From the NCBI GenBank assembly GCA_910587945.1, contig CAJUNI010000016.1, positions 1 to 35,882 on the forward strand: a stretch of DNA of 35,882 nt, in the 5' to 3' direction. Below are positions 22,265-29,838 of the stretch, in pieces. The notes beneath the pieces were generated by a model. The model was given only the letters and a program-made list of their open reading frames with translations, did no database searches and was not told the origin of the DNA. Positions within the stretch are counted from its first letter, which is position 1, and every line of letters starts with the position of its first letter. A program made the position numbers and the translations under genes. Source of the DNA: an uncultured Parvibacter sp. (lineage in GTDB: Bacteria; Actinomycetota; Coriobacteriia; Coriobacteriales; Eggerthellaceae).

Positions 22265-23332
22265 ATGTATCGAATTGAAAGCGTTGAGGCGCTTAACGAC
22301 GAAGTAACCCGTATGGTGGTCAGTGCTCCTGACATTGCTCAAAAAATACAGCCGGGCCAGTTCATTATGCTGCGCATTGATGAAGAGGGCGAACGCATTC
22401 CGCTCACTATGAACGAATGCGATCCGGAAGCGGGTACGGTCACCATCGTATTCCAGGCAGTTGGCGCCACCACTATGCATCTTTCCATGCTCCAGCCGGG
22501 CGATGAGCTGCTGGATTTTGTGGGCCCGCTCGGCAACCCGACAGAGCTTGAGGGAGCCAAGCGTGCTTGTGTTATTGGCGGCGGACTTGGTACGGCCATT
22601 GCCTATCCTCAGGCAAAATGGCTGGCCGATCATGGATGTCAAGTGGATGTTATCACCGGCTTTCGCACCAAGGACTTGATCCTTTTCGAAGACGAGCTGG
22701 AAGCGGTGGCTCATCGTTTGATGGTTATGACCGATGATGGCTCTAATGGCAATAAAGGCGTGGTGACTCAGCCGCTGGCTCAGTGGATTGAAGAGGGTAC
22801 GGACTATGACCTGGTGTTAGCAGTAGGTCCGGTCATCATGATGAAGTTCGTGGCAAAAACCACCGAGCCCTATGGTATTAAAACCTTAGTGTCTTTAAAT
22901 CCCATCATGATTGATGGCACGGGCATGTGCGGTGGTTGTCGTGTCAAGGTGGGCGACGAATATCTCCATGCTTGCGTAGATGGTCCAGACTTTGACGGCC
23001 ATTTAGTGGATTATGACGACGCTATGCGCCGAGGCGTCATGTATCGCGGCTACGAAGAGTCTGCCCGTAATGAAATGCGCAAGCGACTGATTTCTGAGGG
23101 TCGTGAGTGTGGGGGTAAGCCTGCAGCTTCTGAGGAAGAGACAAAGAAGCGGCCACGTATTACCTTAGATGCCGAAACTGAGGCGCAATTAGCGGCTATG
23201 GATCCGGAAAAGGCAAAGAAGGTTCGTGCAGCTCTGGAAGCACGGGCGGCTCGTTCGGCTGCGGCGGTGGCTGCTGCTGAGGCAGAGCAAGCGGGTGCCG
23301 GGCAAGCTCCGGTGGATGAAGAGGGGGAGTAG
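22265..23332 (+). CDS. nfnA: NfnA, FAD/NAD-binding subunit of ferredoxin:NADP+ oxidoreductase
   Basis: 355 residues of the ferredoxin reductase-like fold. FAD-binding IPLTMNE (about 45-51), NAD-binding ACVIGGGLGTAIAYPQAK (101-118), and the [2Fe-2S] segment IDGTGMCGGCRVKV...ACVDGPDFDGH with D217, C222, C225 and C237 match the small Nfn subunit, which takes electrons to NAD. The core ends near 275; residues 276-355 are an Ala/Glu/Lys-rich tail not part of the family. Together with the next gene it should form the electron-bifurcating complex linking NADH, ferredoxin and NADPH. The related PyrK lacks this partner context. Confidence 0.9.
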   Translation: MYRIESVEALNDEVTRMVVSAPDIAQKIQPGQFIMLRIDEEGERIPLTMNECDPEAGTVTIVFQAVGATTMHLSMLQPGDELLDFVGPLGNPTELEGAKRACVIGGGLGTAIAYPQAKWLADHGCQVDVITGFRTKDLILFEDELEAVAHRLMVMTDDGSNGNKGVVTQPLAQWIEEGTDYDLVLAVGPVIMMKFVAKTTEPYGIKTLVSLNPIMIDGTGMCGGCRVKVGDEYLHACVDGPDFDGHLVDYDDAMRRGVMYRGYEESARNEMRKRLISEGRECGGKPAASEEETKKRPRITLDAETEAQLAAMDPEKAKKVRAALEARAARSAAAVAAAEAEQAGAGQAPVDEEGE

Positions 23333-23335
23333 GCA

Positions 23336-25090
23336 ATGGCTACTCTTAATTACAATCGTCAAGGCTATAAAACACCGATGCCCGTGCTTGATCCTATGGA
23401 GCGGGCCCATACCTTCTCGGAAGTGTCTCTTGGTTACAACGCTGACCGGGCGGTTAATGAGGCCCGTCGCTGCATTCAGTGCAACTCACGTCCTTGTGTG
23501 GCTGGATGCCCGGTAGGCGTACCGGTTCGTGAATTTATTGCCCACATCGCTCAGCGAGATTTTGCGGCAGCCTATGCAGCCGTCAAAGACGCCAATGCCC
23601 TGCCGGCTATTTGCGGTCGCGTGTGCCCCCAAGAAACCCAGTGCGAAGGGGTATGCATGCGCGGGCGCAAGGGCGAAGCCGTGGGTATTGGTCGCTTGGA
23701 GCGTTTTGTAGCAGACTGGGCTGCTGAGCATCCGGTGGAGGCCGCACAAGCCTTGGAAGACCGTCAACATGCGTTGCGCCAGGTAGCTAAAGGCAGTTCG
23801 AAAGATCAAAAAGGTGCTGCCGAGTTTGCGGCCCTTGGTGGCAAGGCGGTGCCTGCGATTCCTCCGGGATTGGATCTGTCGGAGTTTAAGGTAGCCATGA
23901 TTGGCTCGGGTCCGGCTTCCCTTACCTGCGCAGGGGAGCTCGCAAAACACGGTGCCCAGGTGACCGTATTTGAGGCGCTCCATGAAGTGGGCGGTGTGTT
24001 GTCCTACGGCATTCCGGAATTCCGCCTGCCCAAAAGCTTGGTGGCTCGCGAGGTGGCGGCCATTGAAGCCTTAGGCGTGAAGTTTGAGGTAAACGCCGTT
24101 GTGGGCAAAGTCTTCGACATCGAAGAACTTATGGCCGAGCGTGGTTTTGATGCGGTCTTTGTGGCTACGGGCGCCGGTCTTCCCAGCTATTTAGGAATTC
24201 CCGGTGAAGGTCTGAATGGCGTGTCGGTGGCCAATGAGCTTCTTACCCGCGTAAACCTCATGAAAGCCTATCAGTTCCCTGAGCATGCAACACCCGTGTT
24301 TGCGGGTCAGCATTGCGTGGTGGTGGGAGCGGGCAACGTGGCTATGGATGCCGCTCGTACTGCCAAGCGCTTAGGGGCTGACGTCACGGTGGTCTATCGC
24401 CGTAGTCGCGAAGAAATGCCCGCGCGTAAAGAAGAAATCCGCCATGCCGAAGAAGAGGGTATTCACTTTTCGCTGCTCACGAACCCGGTGGCCCTTGAAG
24501 GCGACGACGATGGTTGGCTCACGGGGGTAGAGGTAGTATCCATGGCCCTTGGTGAGCCGGATGAGAGCGGTCGTCGTGGAGTGAGTCCCATTGAAGGCTC
24601 CGAGCATGTGATTCCTTGCGACATGTTTGTTATTGCCATTGGTAGCCGCACAAACCCGCTCATTGCGAAAACGACTCCGGGCCTTGATACCACCCGCCGC
24701 AATCTTATTGTGGTGGATGAGGAAACCTGCGCCACATCGGTACCAGGCGTATTCGCTGGTGGCGATGCGGTTTCTGGCGCTGCTACGGTTATTCTGGCCA
24801 TGGGTGCCGGTAAGCGTGCGGCCGCAGGTATCGCTGCCTACTTAGTGCCCAACCCGCCCGAGCAAGCGCTTGAGATGATTGAGGAGGCCGGGGAAGAAAA
24901 GGCCTGCGAAGAAGCAGTCTTGGCCGAAGAAGCAGTAGCCGAAGCTTCCATCGAGTCCGTAGATGCAGAGGATGCAGCGGCAGCCGATGAAGAGGCGGCT
25001 CTGACTCAAGCCCTCATTGCTTCTGGTATTGATCCTGCCGTTGCCAACAAGGCAGCCGCAGCGGTTATGATCGAGATGGGTAAGAAGTAG
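23336..25090 (+). CDS. nfnB: NfnB, glutamate synthase beta-like subunit of ferredoxin:NADP+ oxidoreductase
   Basis: 584 residues against about 465-475 usual. N-terminal cysteines CIQC (46, 49), C54, C58 and C93, C97, C103, C107 bind two [4Fe-4S] clusters. FAD site MIGSGPASLTCAGEL is near 188-202, the NADP(H) site VVVGAGNVAMDAARTAKRLG near 325-345, and the final FAD motif GVFAGGDAVSGAATVILAMGAGK near 465. Two additions stand out: a long linker (about 131-183) and an acidic/Ala-rich tail (about 501-584) ending in a short helical segment. GGGGGAG overlaps the nfnA stop, with a 3-nt gap, so the subunits are coupled. Confidence 0.92.
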   Translation: MATLNYNRQGYKTPMPVLDPMERAHTFSEVSLGYNADRAVNEARRCIQCNSRPCVAGCPVGVPVREFIAHIAQRDFAAAYAAVKDANALPAICGRVCPQETQCEGVCMRGRKGEAVGIGRLERFVADWAAEHPVEAAQALEDRQHALRQVAKGSSKDQKGAAEFAALGGKAVPAIPPGLDLSEFKVAMIGSGPASLTCAGELAKHGAQVTVFEALHEVGGVLSYGIPEFRLPKSLVAREVAAIEALGVKFEVNAVVGKVFDIEELMAERGFDAVFVATGAGLPSYLGIPGEGLNGVSVANELLTRVNLMKAYQFPEHATPVFAGQHCVVVGAGNVAMDAARTAKRLGADVTVVYRRSREEMPARKEEIRHAEEEGIHFSLLTNPVALEGDDDGWLTGVEVVSMALGEPDESGRRGVSPIEGSEHVIPCDMFVIAIGSRTNPLIAKTTPGLDTTRRNLIVVDEETCATSVPGVFAGGDAVSGAATVILAMGAGKRAAAGIAAYLVPNPPEQALEMIEEAGEEKACEEAVLAEEAVAEASIESVDAEDAAAADEEAALTQALIASGIDPAVANKAAAAVMIEMGKK

Positions 25091-25110
25091 GGCATCCAGG
25101 AGATCTGAGC

Positions 25111-26586
25111 GTGGCAAGAATGATGTTGGAGGCGTCGGAAGGCGCTGCTGCTAGCGGCGGGGCTGAGAGGGCTGAGGGAGTTCTGGCGGATACTGTGGTG
25201 GCGGCTGCTTCTGCTGTAGATACCGCCTTTGATCCGGTGGCCTATATCAACACCCCCCGTTGGCAGCATTCGGTGTTGGGCTTGGAACGGGTGGAAGAGC
25301 TACTTGACCGTCTTGGCCGCCCCCAAGACCGCCTTCGATTTATCCATGTGGCGGGCACCAATGGGAAAGGCTCCATTAGCGCCTATCTGGCCACAAGCTT
25401 GGAGGAAGCTGGCTACACCGTGGGACTCTTTACGAGTCCTTACATACGCTGCTTCGAAGAGCGCATTCGCGTAAATGGCCAAAACATTCAACCCAATGAG
25501 CTGCTTCGTGCGACCTATGCCGTGCGAAATGCCGCCGAGGCTATGGAGGCCCAAGGTTTGGGTCACCCCACTGAGTTTGAGTTGATGCTTGCGGTGGCGC
25601 TCGTGCACTTTGTGGCGCGGGGTTGTGAGCTTGTGGTGCTGGAAGTAGGATTGGGCGGCCGACTGGATGCTACCAATGTTATTTCCGCGCCTGAAGTGGC
25701 AGTTATTGCCCGCATCGGGTTAGATCATACGGATTTGCTGGGCACTACCCAAACTGAGATTGCCGAAGAAAAAGCCGGCATTATTAAGGCGGGAACCACG
25801 GTGGTCTCTTGGCCCCAAGACCCCGAGGCACAAGCCATCATAAACGCCCGCTGCGAAGAGCAGGGCTGTCCGTTGCGCATTCCTGATTTCGCTGTGTTGA
25901 CCATCCAGCCTCTGGAGTGCGAGCGCTCAGGTGAGGAACTTCAGTGTTATCGGCGTTTCAGCTACCAGGACACGCCCTATCGCACCACCTTGCTCGGTTG
26001 GTATCAACCCTTTAATGCGGTGGTGGCTCTCGAGGCTCTTGAGGTGTTGCGCCAGAAGGGATGGTCAATCCCGGTGGCGGCGGTGCAAGCGGGATTGGAG
26101 AAGACGCGCTGGCCCGGGCGGTTTGAGCTCGTTGACTCAACACCGGTGACCCTGTTTGATGGCGGTCACAATCCCCAAGGAGCTGCTGCCCTGGTGGAAT
26201 CCTTGGAGGAGCTAAGCCAGTGTCTTGAACAGCATGGCATTCCCGGCGGGCGTCACGGCTCTCGAGAGCGCATCCTCGTCTTTGGCGTTCTAGCTGATAA
26301 GGACTGGCGGACGATGGTTTCGCTATTGGCTCCCCCATTTCAGAGGGTTATATGCTTCACACCTCCTAACCCACGAGCCTTAGCAGCCGAGAGCTTAGCC
26401 CAGGGGTTTCAAGAAGAATGCGAAGCAGCCGGCCTTGACTTGCTCATAGAATGCGCCGCTAGCGAAGAAGAGGCATTGCTGCGAGCATGGCAGCAGGCGG
26501 GGGAGGAGGGCCTGGTGGTCCTTGCAGGAAGCCTGTACTCGCTCGGCGTTGGCTATGAGGTGCATAAAAAATACCGCTCCCTCTAA
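25111..26586 (+). CDS. folC: Folylpolyglutamate / dihydrofolate synthase FolC, GTG start
   Basis: 491 residues from GTG 25111 with AGGAGA 7 nt upstream. The enzyme adds glutamate to dihydropteroate and folates (EC 6.3.2.12 and 6.3.2.17). ATP loop HVAGTNGKGSISAYL (79-93), FTSPY, RIRVNG, VLEVGLGGRLDATN, GLDHTDLLG and DGGHNPQGAAAL are all in place. The first 40 residues are Ala-rich and absent from typical FolC; ATG codons at 25120 and 25123 could shorten it slightly. The 20-nt gap behind nfnB indicates one operon, joining NADPH balance with folate metabolism. The stop codon lies in the loop of a terminator hairpin. Confidence 0.93.
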   Translation: MARMMLEASEGAAASGGAERAEGVLADTVVAAASAVDTAFDPVAYINTPRWQHSVLGLERVEELLDRLGRPQDRLRFIHVAGTNGKGSISAYLATSLEEAGYTVGLFTSPYIRCFEERIRVNGQNIQPNELLRATYAVRNAAEAMEAQGLGHPTEFELMLAVALVHFVARGCELVVLEVGLGGRLDATNVISAPEVAVIARIGLDHTDLLGTTQTEIAEEKAGIIKAGTTVVSWPQDPEAQAIINARCEEQGCPLRIPDFAVLTIQPLECERSGEELQCYRRFSYQDTPYRTTLLGWYQPFNAVVALEALEVLRQKGWSIPVAAVQAGLEKTRWPGRFELVDSTPVTLFDGGHNPQGAAALVESLEELSQCLEQHGIPGGRHGSRERILVFGVLADKDWRTMVSLLAPPFQRVICFTPPNPRALAAESLAQGFQEECEAAGLDLLIECAASEEEALLRAWQQAGEEGLVVLAGSLYSLGVGYEVHKKYRSL

Positions 26587-26600
26587 GAAGGAGCGGTATT
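26564..26600 (-). terminator. Terminator of hpf, overlapping the folC end
   Basis: AATACCGCTCC (26570-26580) and GGAGCGGTATT (26590-26600) form an 11-bp perfect stem. On the - strand it is followed by a run of T (26565-26570), so it best serves the leftward hpf transcript. It also spans the folC stop codon and may slow that transcript. Confidence 0.8.
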
Positions 26601-26714
26601 CGTAGTAGCAACGAGTGCTGGGCTGCGCTTGGATTCTACTTTGTTCCAGCGTCTTGGGCCGAGGCCCGCAGTGACGCCTCAGGCAGATCAGCGCAGGAGC
26701 ACCTAAGCGACAGC

Positions 26715-27311
26715 CTAAGCCTCTTCGTCTACGTCGTTTTGGGTGAGCAGACCATAGCTGCCATCGTCACGACGATAGAGCACGCACACTTTGTTGGTGT
26801 CGCGGTCGGTGTACACGAAGAAGTCGTGACCCAGCAAGTCGATTTGTACCAGGGCTTCCTCTTCGGTCATCGGCGTGAACTCAACGTTCTTACGACGCAC
26901 CACTTCGTCATCAGAAAGCTCGTCCATCAAGCGATCGAGATCAAGCTCGGACTCGGGATGGGCATCTTCGGCGGCATAGTCCGTAATCTTTTCGGTAGCA
27001 CGAACGCGCTTGTCGACCAAGCGGCTCTTGTACTTACGAATCTGACGAGCAATTTTTGCAGCAGCCACATCGATGGCGGCGTACATGTCTTCCTCGTTCT
27101 CTTCCACACGTACAATGCGACCCTTGATGCGGCAGGTAACTTCGCAGCTTGCAGGTAGCGGGTTGGCCGGATTCTTTTCCTTCATTAATACGACCTCGCA
27201 GGAGATCGCGTCGGCGTCGACTGCCTTAAGGGAGTTGCCAATTTTCTCCTCGGCATATTGGCGCAGGGCGTCTGTTACGGGCATTTTCCGTCCGGTGACG
27301 ATGATGCTCAT
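26715..27311 (-). CDS. hpf: Ribosome hibernation-promoting factor, long form
   Basis: 198 residues from ATG 27311 (MSIIVTGRKMPVTDALRQYA); AGAGGTGA precedes it, while the upstream in-frame start at 27362 would add 17 residues with no site. The N-terminal domain (1-100) is the S30AE fold that blocks the A and P sites of idle ribosomes. A charged linker follows, and the C-terminal domain (about 140-195, VEFTPMTEEEALVQIDLLGH then FFVYTDRDTNKVCVLYRR) is the dimerisation domain that pairs 70S ribosomes into 100S particles. Confidence 0.95.
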   Translation of the reverse strand: MSIIVTGRKMPVTDALRQYAEEKIGNSLKAVDADAISCEVVLMKEKNPANPLPASCEVTCRIKGRIVRVEENEEDMYAAIDVAAAKIARQIRKYKSRLVDKRVRATEKITDYAAEDAHPESELDLDRLMDELSDDEVVRRKNVEFTPMTEEEALVQIDLLGHDFFVYTDRDTNKVCVLYRRDDGSYGLLTQNDVDEEA

Positions 27312-27738
27312 GATTTCACCTCTTGGTATCCGTGGCGAATAGGGGCAGCTCAAAGGGCTCATAGGGCTCGATCCCGCCTTGGACGATAGCCTTGCGTTAA
27401 GGCAAGTACTCCCGCTTCTACCAAAGCCTCAGGATCCATCCCTAAGAGGCCACTTGGGCTGTTACTAGAAGGATACCGCAAGGCACCCCCTAGTGGGGTG
27501 GAGGGGCTGTGCGTTTTACAATGGTTAACTCACAGAAACTCAAATTATGGGATGCAAAACCACCAAACCAATCGAATTCAGTTCAGCTAAGGAATCTATG
27601 ACGGAGTTGTGACAAGCGATTTGTTTTGCTGTTTATAATTGGTGTTTTTAAGTAAGGTTTTAAGCAACCCATTTTCAAGGGTGAATTTGCCGCTTGGAGA
27701 AAACAATTCGGCGGTGCAGGTACTAAATGAGGTGAATG
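27312..27738. other. Divergent intergenic region, hpf / nhaA
   Basis: 427 nt without a gene. CACCCC/GGGGTG (27484-27489/27495-27500) is a compact hairpin with no T-run. A hairpin GCCTT/AAGGC lies at about 27390-27405 in the hpf leader (- strand). The right half is AT-rich and carries the nhaA promoter. The promoter of hpf is not clear. Confidence 0.4.
27609..27639 (+). promoter_or_regulatory. Probable nhaA promoter
   Basis: GTGACA (27609-27614) and a perfect TATAAT (27634-27639) with a 19-nt spacer, in the most AT-rich stretch nearby. The start is expected near 27646, giving a leader of about 93 nt. Confidence 0.45.
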
Positions 27739-29313
27739 ATGGCGAAGCAAGATCCCGACGACCTATATATTGCTCAAGCTCAAGGCCATCAGCATCGATT
27801 TATGATGCTCCTTAAGCTGACCCATTCTTCCACGAAAGCTGCTGGCGCTATGTTGCTGGCTGCCATTGTGGCGCTTATCGTGGCCAACAGCCCCGCTTCC
27901 GAGGCGTTCATTGGTTTTTGGCACGATAACGAGGTGCTCCTCGGGGTTGGTCCCTTTGTGGGGGAGATGTCCTTCGGCCATATCATCAACGATATCTTTA
28001 TGGCCATCTTCTTCTTGCTGGTGGGCTTGGAAATCAAATATGAAATGACGGTGGGCGAGCTTACCAATATTCGCCAGGCAGCACTGCCGGTTATTGCCGC
28101 TTTTGGTGGCGTTCTTGCTCCTATCGTTATCTACTCCATTTTTAATATCGGTAATCCGGAAACAGCCCATGGCTGGGGTGTTCCGACCGCCACCGATATT
28201 GCCTTTGCACTGGGCATTATGGCGCTTCTGGGTAATCGAGTCCCGAACGGCGTTCGCGTCTTTCTATCGACGCTGGCGGTAGCCGACGACATCATTGCCA
28301 TCTTGGTTATTGCGATCTTCTATGGTCAAAGTCCCTCGGTCTTTTGGCTGGTGATGGCAGCAGCTGTGTTTGTGGTACTTATCCTTATGAACCGCGCGCA
28401 CATATATTCGCTTACCCCCTATATGCTCATTGGTGTGGTGCTGTGGTTCTGTGTCTTTATGTCCGGCGTTCACTCCACCATTGCGGGCGTGCTCCTGGCA
28501 TTCGCTATTCCTTCGGGATCCCGCGTTAATCTGCGTACGTTTATGCATTGGTCGAAGGATCGCGTGTCGGCGGCCAATGCTACTTACAACGATCATGAAC
28601 CCATCATCGCTCAGGGCGAATACATCGAAACGGTGTCGAGTCTCTCTCGCGTAGCGCGCCAAGTTATTCCGCCCGCTACGCGCTTGGAGCACCTGCTCTA
28701 TCCCTGGGTTTATTTCGGGATTCTCCCGCTCTTTGCGCTTACCAATGCGGATGTGAGCTTCATGGGCGTGGATATGGCAACGCTGTTTACAAGCCCGGTA
28801 CTCTATGGCGTGTTCTTCGGTTTGCTTCTGGGCAAGCCCATTGGCATTATGTTGTTTAGCTTCCTCACCGTGAAGTTCAAGATTGCTTCTTTACCGGAGC
28901 ATGTGAACTGGATGCACATGCTTGGTGCTGCCATCTTAGGCGGCGTGGGTTTCACCATGGCAATCTTTGTAGCGAATCTAGCCTACAGCGATCCTCTGTT
29001 GGTGGCCGATGCAAAACTGGGTATTCTTTCCGCCTCGCTTATTGCGGGCATTATCGGATTCCTCTTCCTCTTTAGTCAGGCGAAGCATGCCAAGGCTCAT
29101 GGGGCAGAATATGAGCAGAAGGACGACCCGCTTGAGCCCTTCGATGAAGAAGATGTAGCCCGCTTTGCGGCACTGACGGCTAATGATCCGGCCTTAGGCA
29201 AGGAGAAGTCCGTAAAGGTGAAAGTTCCCGTTGAAGAGCGGGATCTGGTGGATGAAACCTTGCATAACGATGAGGCCGAAGAGCAAGAGGACATCGAAGG
29301 ACTTCGCAAATAA
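27739..29313 (+). CDS. nhaA: Na+/H+ antiporter NhaA
   Basis: 524 residues from ATG 27739. The preceding ATG at 27736 is nearly on top of the GAGGTG ribosome-binding site, so the second is favoured. About twelve membrane segments include FFLLVGLEIKYEMTVGEL, PTATDIAFALGIMALLG, and the ion-binding double aspartate in LAVADDIIAILVIA. The lysine segment LLLGKPIGIMLF and GGVGFTMAIFVANLAY follow. It exports sodium in exchange for protons. The last 85 or so residues are a hydrophilic, acidic tail (EQKDDPLEPFDEEDVARF, and so on) beyond the usual length of about 390-440. It stands just ahead of the copper operon without a visible terminator between. Confidence 0.94.
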   Translation: MAKQDPDDLYIAQAQGHQHRFMMLLKLTHSSTKAAGAMLLAAIVALIVANSPASEAFIGFWHDNEVLLGVGPFVGEMSFGHIINDIFMAIFFLLVGLEIKYEMTVGELTNIRQAALPVIAAFGGVLAPIVIYSIFNIGNPETAHGWGVPTATDIAFALGIMALLGNRVPNGVRVFLSTLAVADDIIAILVIAIFYGQSPSVFWLVMAAAVFVVLILMNRAHIYSLTPYMLIGVVLWFCVFMSGVHSTIAGVLLAFAIPSGSRVNLRTFMHWSKDRVSAANATYNDHEPIIAQGEYIETVSSLSRVARQVIPPATRLEHLLYPWVYFGILPLFALTNADVSFMGVDMATLFTSPVLYGVFFGLLLGKPIGIMLFSFLTVKFKIASLPEHVNWMHMLGAAILGGVGFTMAIFVANLAYSDPLLVADAKLGILSASLIAGIIGFLFLFSQAKHAKAHGAEYEQKDDPLEPFDEEDVARFAALTANDPALGKEKSVKVKVPVEERDLVDETLHNDEAEEQEDIEGLRK

Positions 29314-29320
29314 CAAATCC

Positions 29321-29379
29321 TTGACAATACCCTATGGGGGTATATGATGACTCCTCGAGGTATACCCCTAGGGGGTACC
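29321..29379 (+). promoter_or_regulatory. csoR-copA promoter with two CsoR-type operators
   Basis: TTGACA (29321-29326) and TATGAT (29343-29348), 16-nt spacer, form the best promoter in the window. Palindrome 1, ATACCC-N5-GGGTAT (29327-29343), fills the spacer. Palindrome 2, TACCCC-TAG-GGGGTA (29363-29377), lies just downstream of the start site. Both match the GC-rich TACCC/GGGTA box bound by copper-sensing CsoR repressors, so apo-CsoR should block the polymerase and Cu(I) release it. Confidence 0.85.
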
Positions 29380-29407
29380 TACCTATACCTTCAAACAAAG
29401 GACTGCT

Positions 29408-29824
29408 ATGACGCGGAAGTCTGATTCCACCGGAGCAAAAACAACGCTCTCGCAAGAGCCTGCACCAGGGGCAAAGGGTCGTTCGCAAACGCGCGACACC
29501 TCAGCTGCGCCTTCGTCGGCCAGTGCGGAATCTTGTGCCTGCCGCCAGAAAGCCACCCCGCGCAGTGTTGAACTTCAACAGGATGTGCAAAAGCGGCTCA
29601 ATCGGGTGATTGGCCAACTCAATGGCGTAAAGGCCATGGTGGAAGACAACCGGTACTGCGGCGATGTACTCACGCAATTAGCTGCTGCCGAAAGCGCCAT
29701 TCATCGGGTATCGGACCTGTTGATGCGCGAGCACCTGAAAACCTGCGTCACCGAGCAAATCCGCGAAGGCAATGACGAAGTAATTGATGAGGTCATGGAC
29801 CTCTTACATCGGTTTGCTAAGTAA
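29408..29824 (+). CDS. csoR: Copper-sensing transcriptional repressor CsoR
   Basis: 138 residues. The all-helical CsoR/RcnR domain covers about 52-138 (LQQDVQKRLNRVIGQLNGVKAMVEDNRYC). The Cu(I) ligands are C84, H109 and C113 (RYCGDV and EHLKTC), the C-H-C pattern of copper sensors rather than the nickel or formaldehyde sensors. The first 50 residues are an unusual hydrophilic extension containing a C-A-C pair (C43, C45). Its own promoter carries two matching operators, which implies self-repression. copA follows after 14 nt. Confidence 0.93.
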   Translation: MTRKSDSTGAKTTLSQEPAPGAKGRSQTRDTSAAPSSASAESCACRQKATPRSVELQQDVQKRLNRVIGQLNGVKAMVEDNRYCGDVLTQLAAAESAIHRVSDLLMREHLKTCVTEQIREGNDEVIDEVMDLLHRFAK

Positions 29825-29838
29825 GGGAGGAGTGCACC

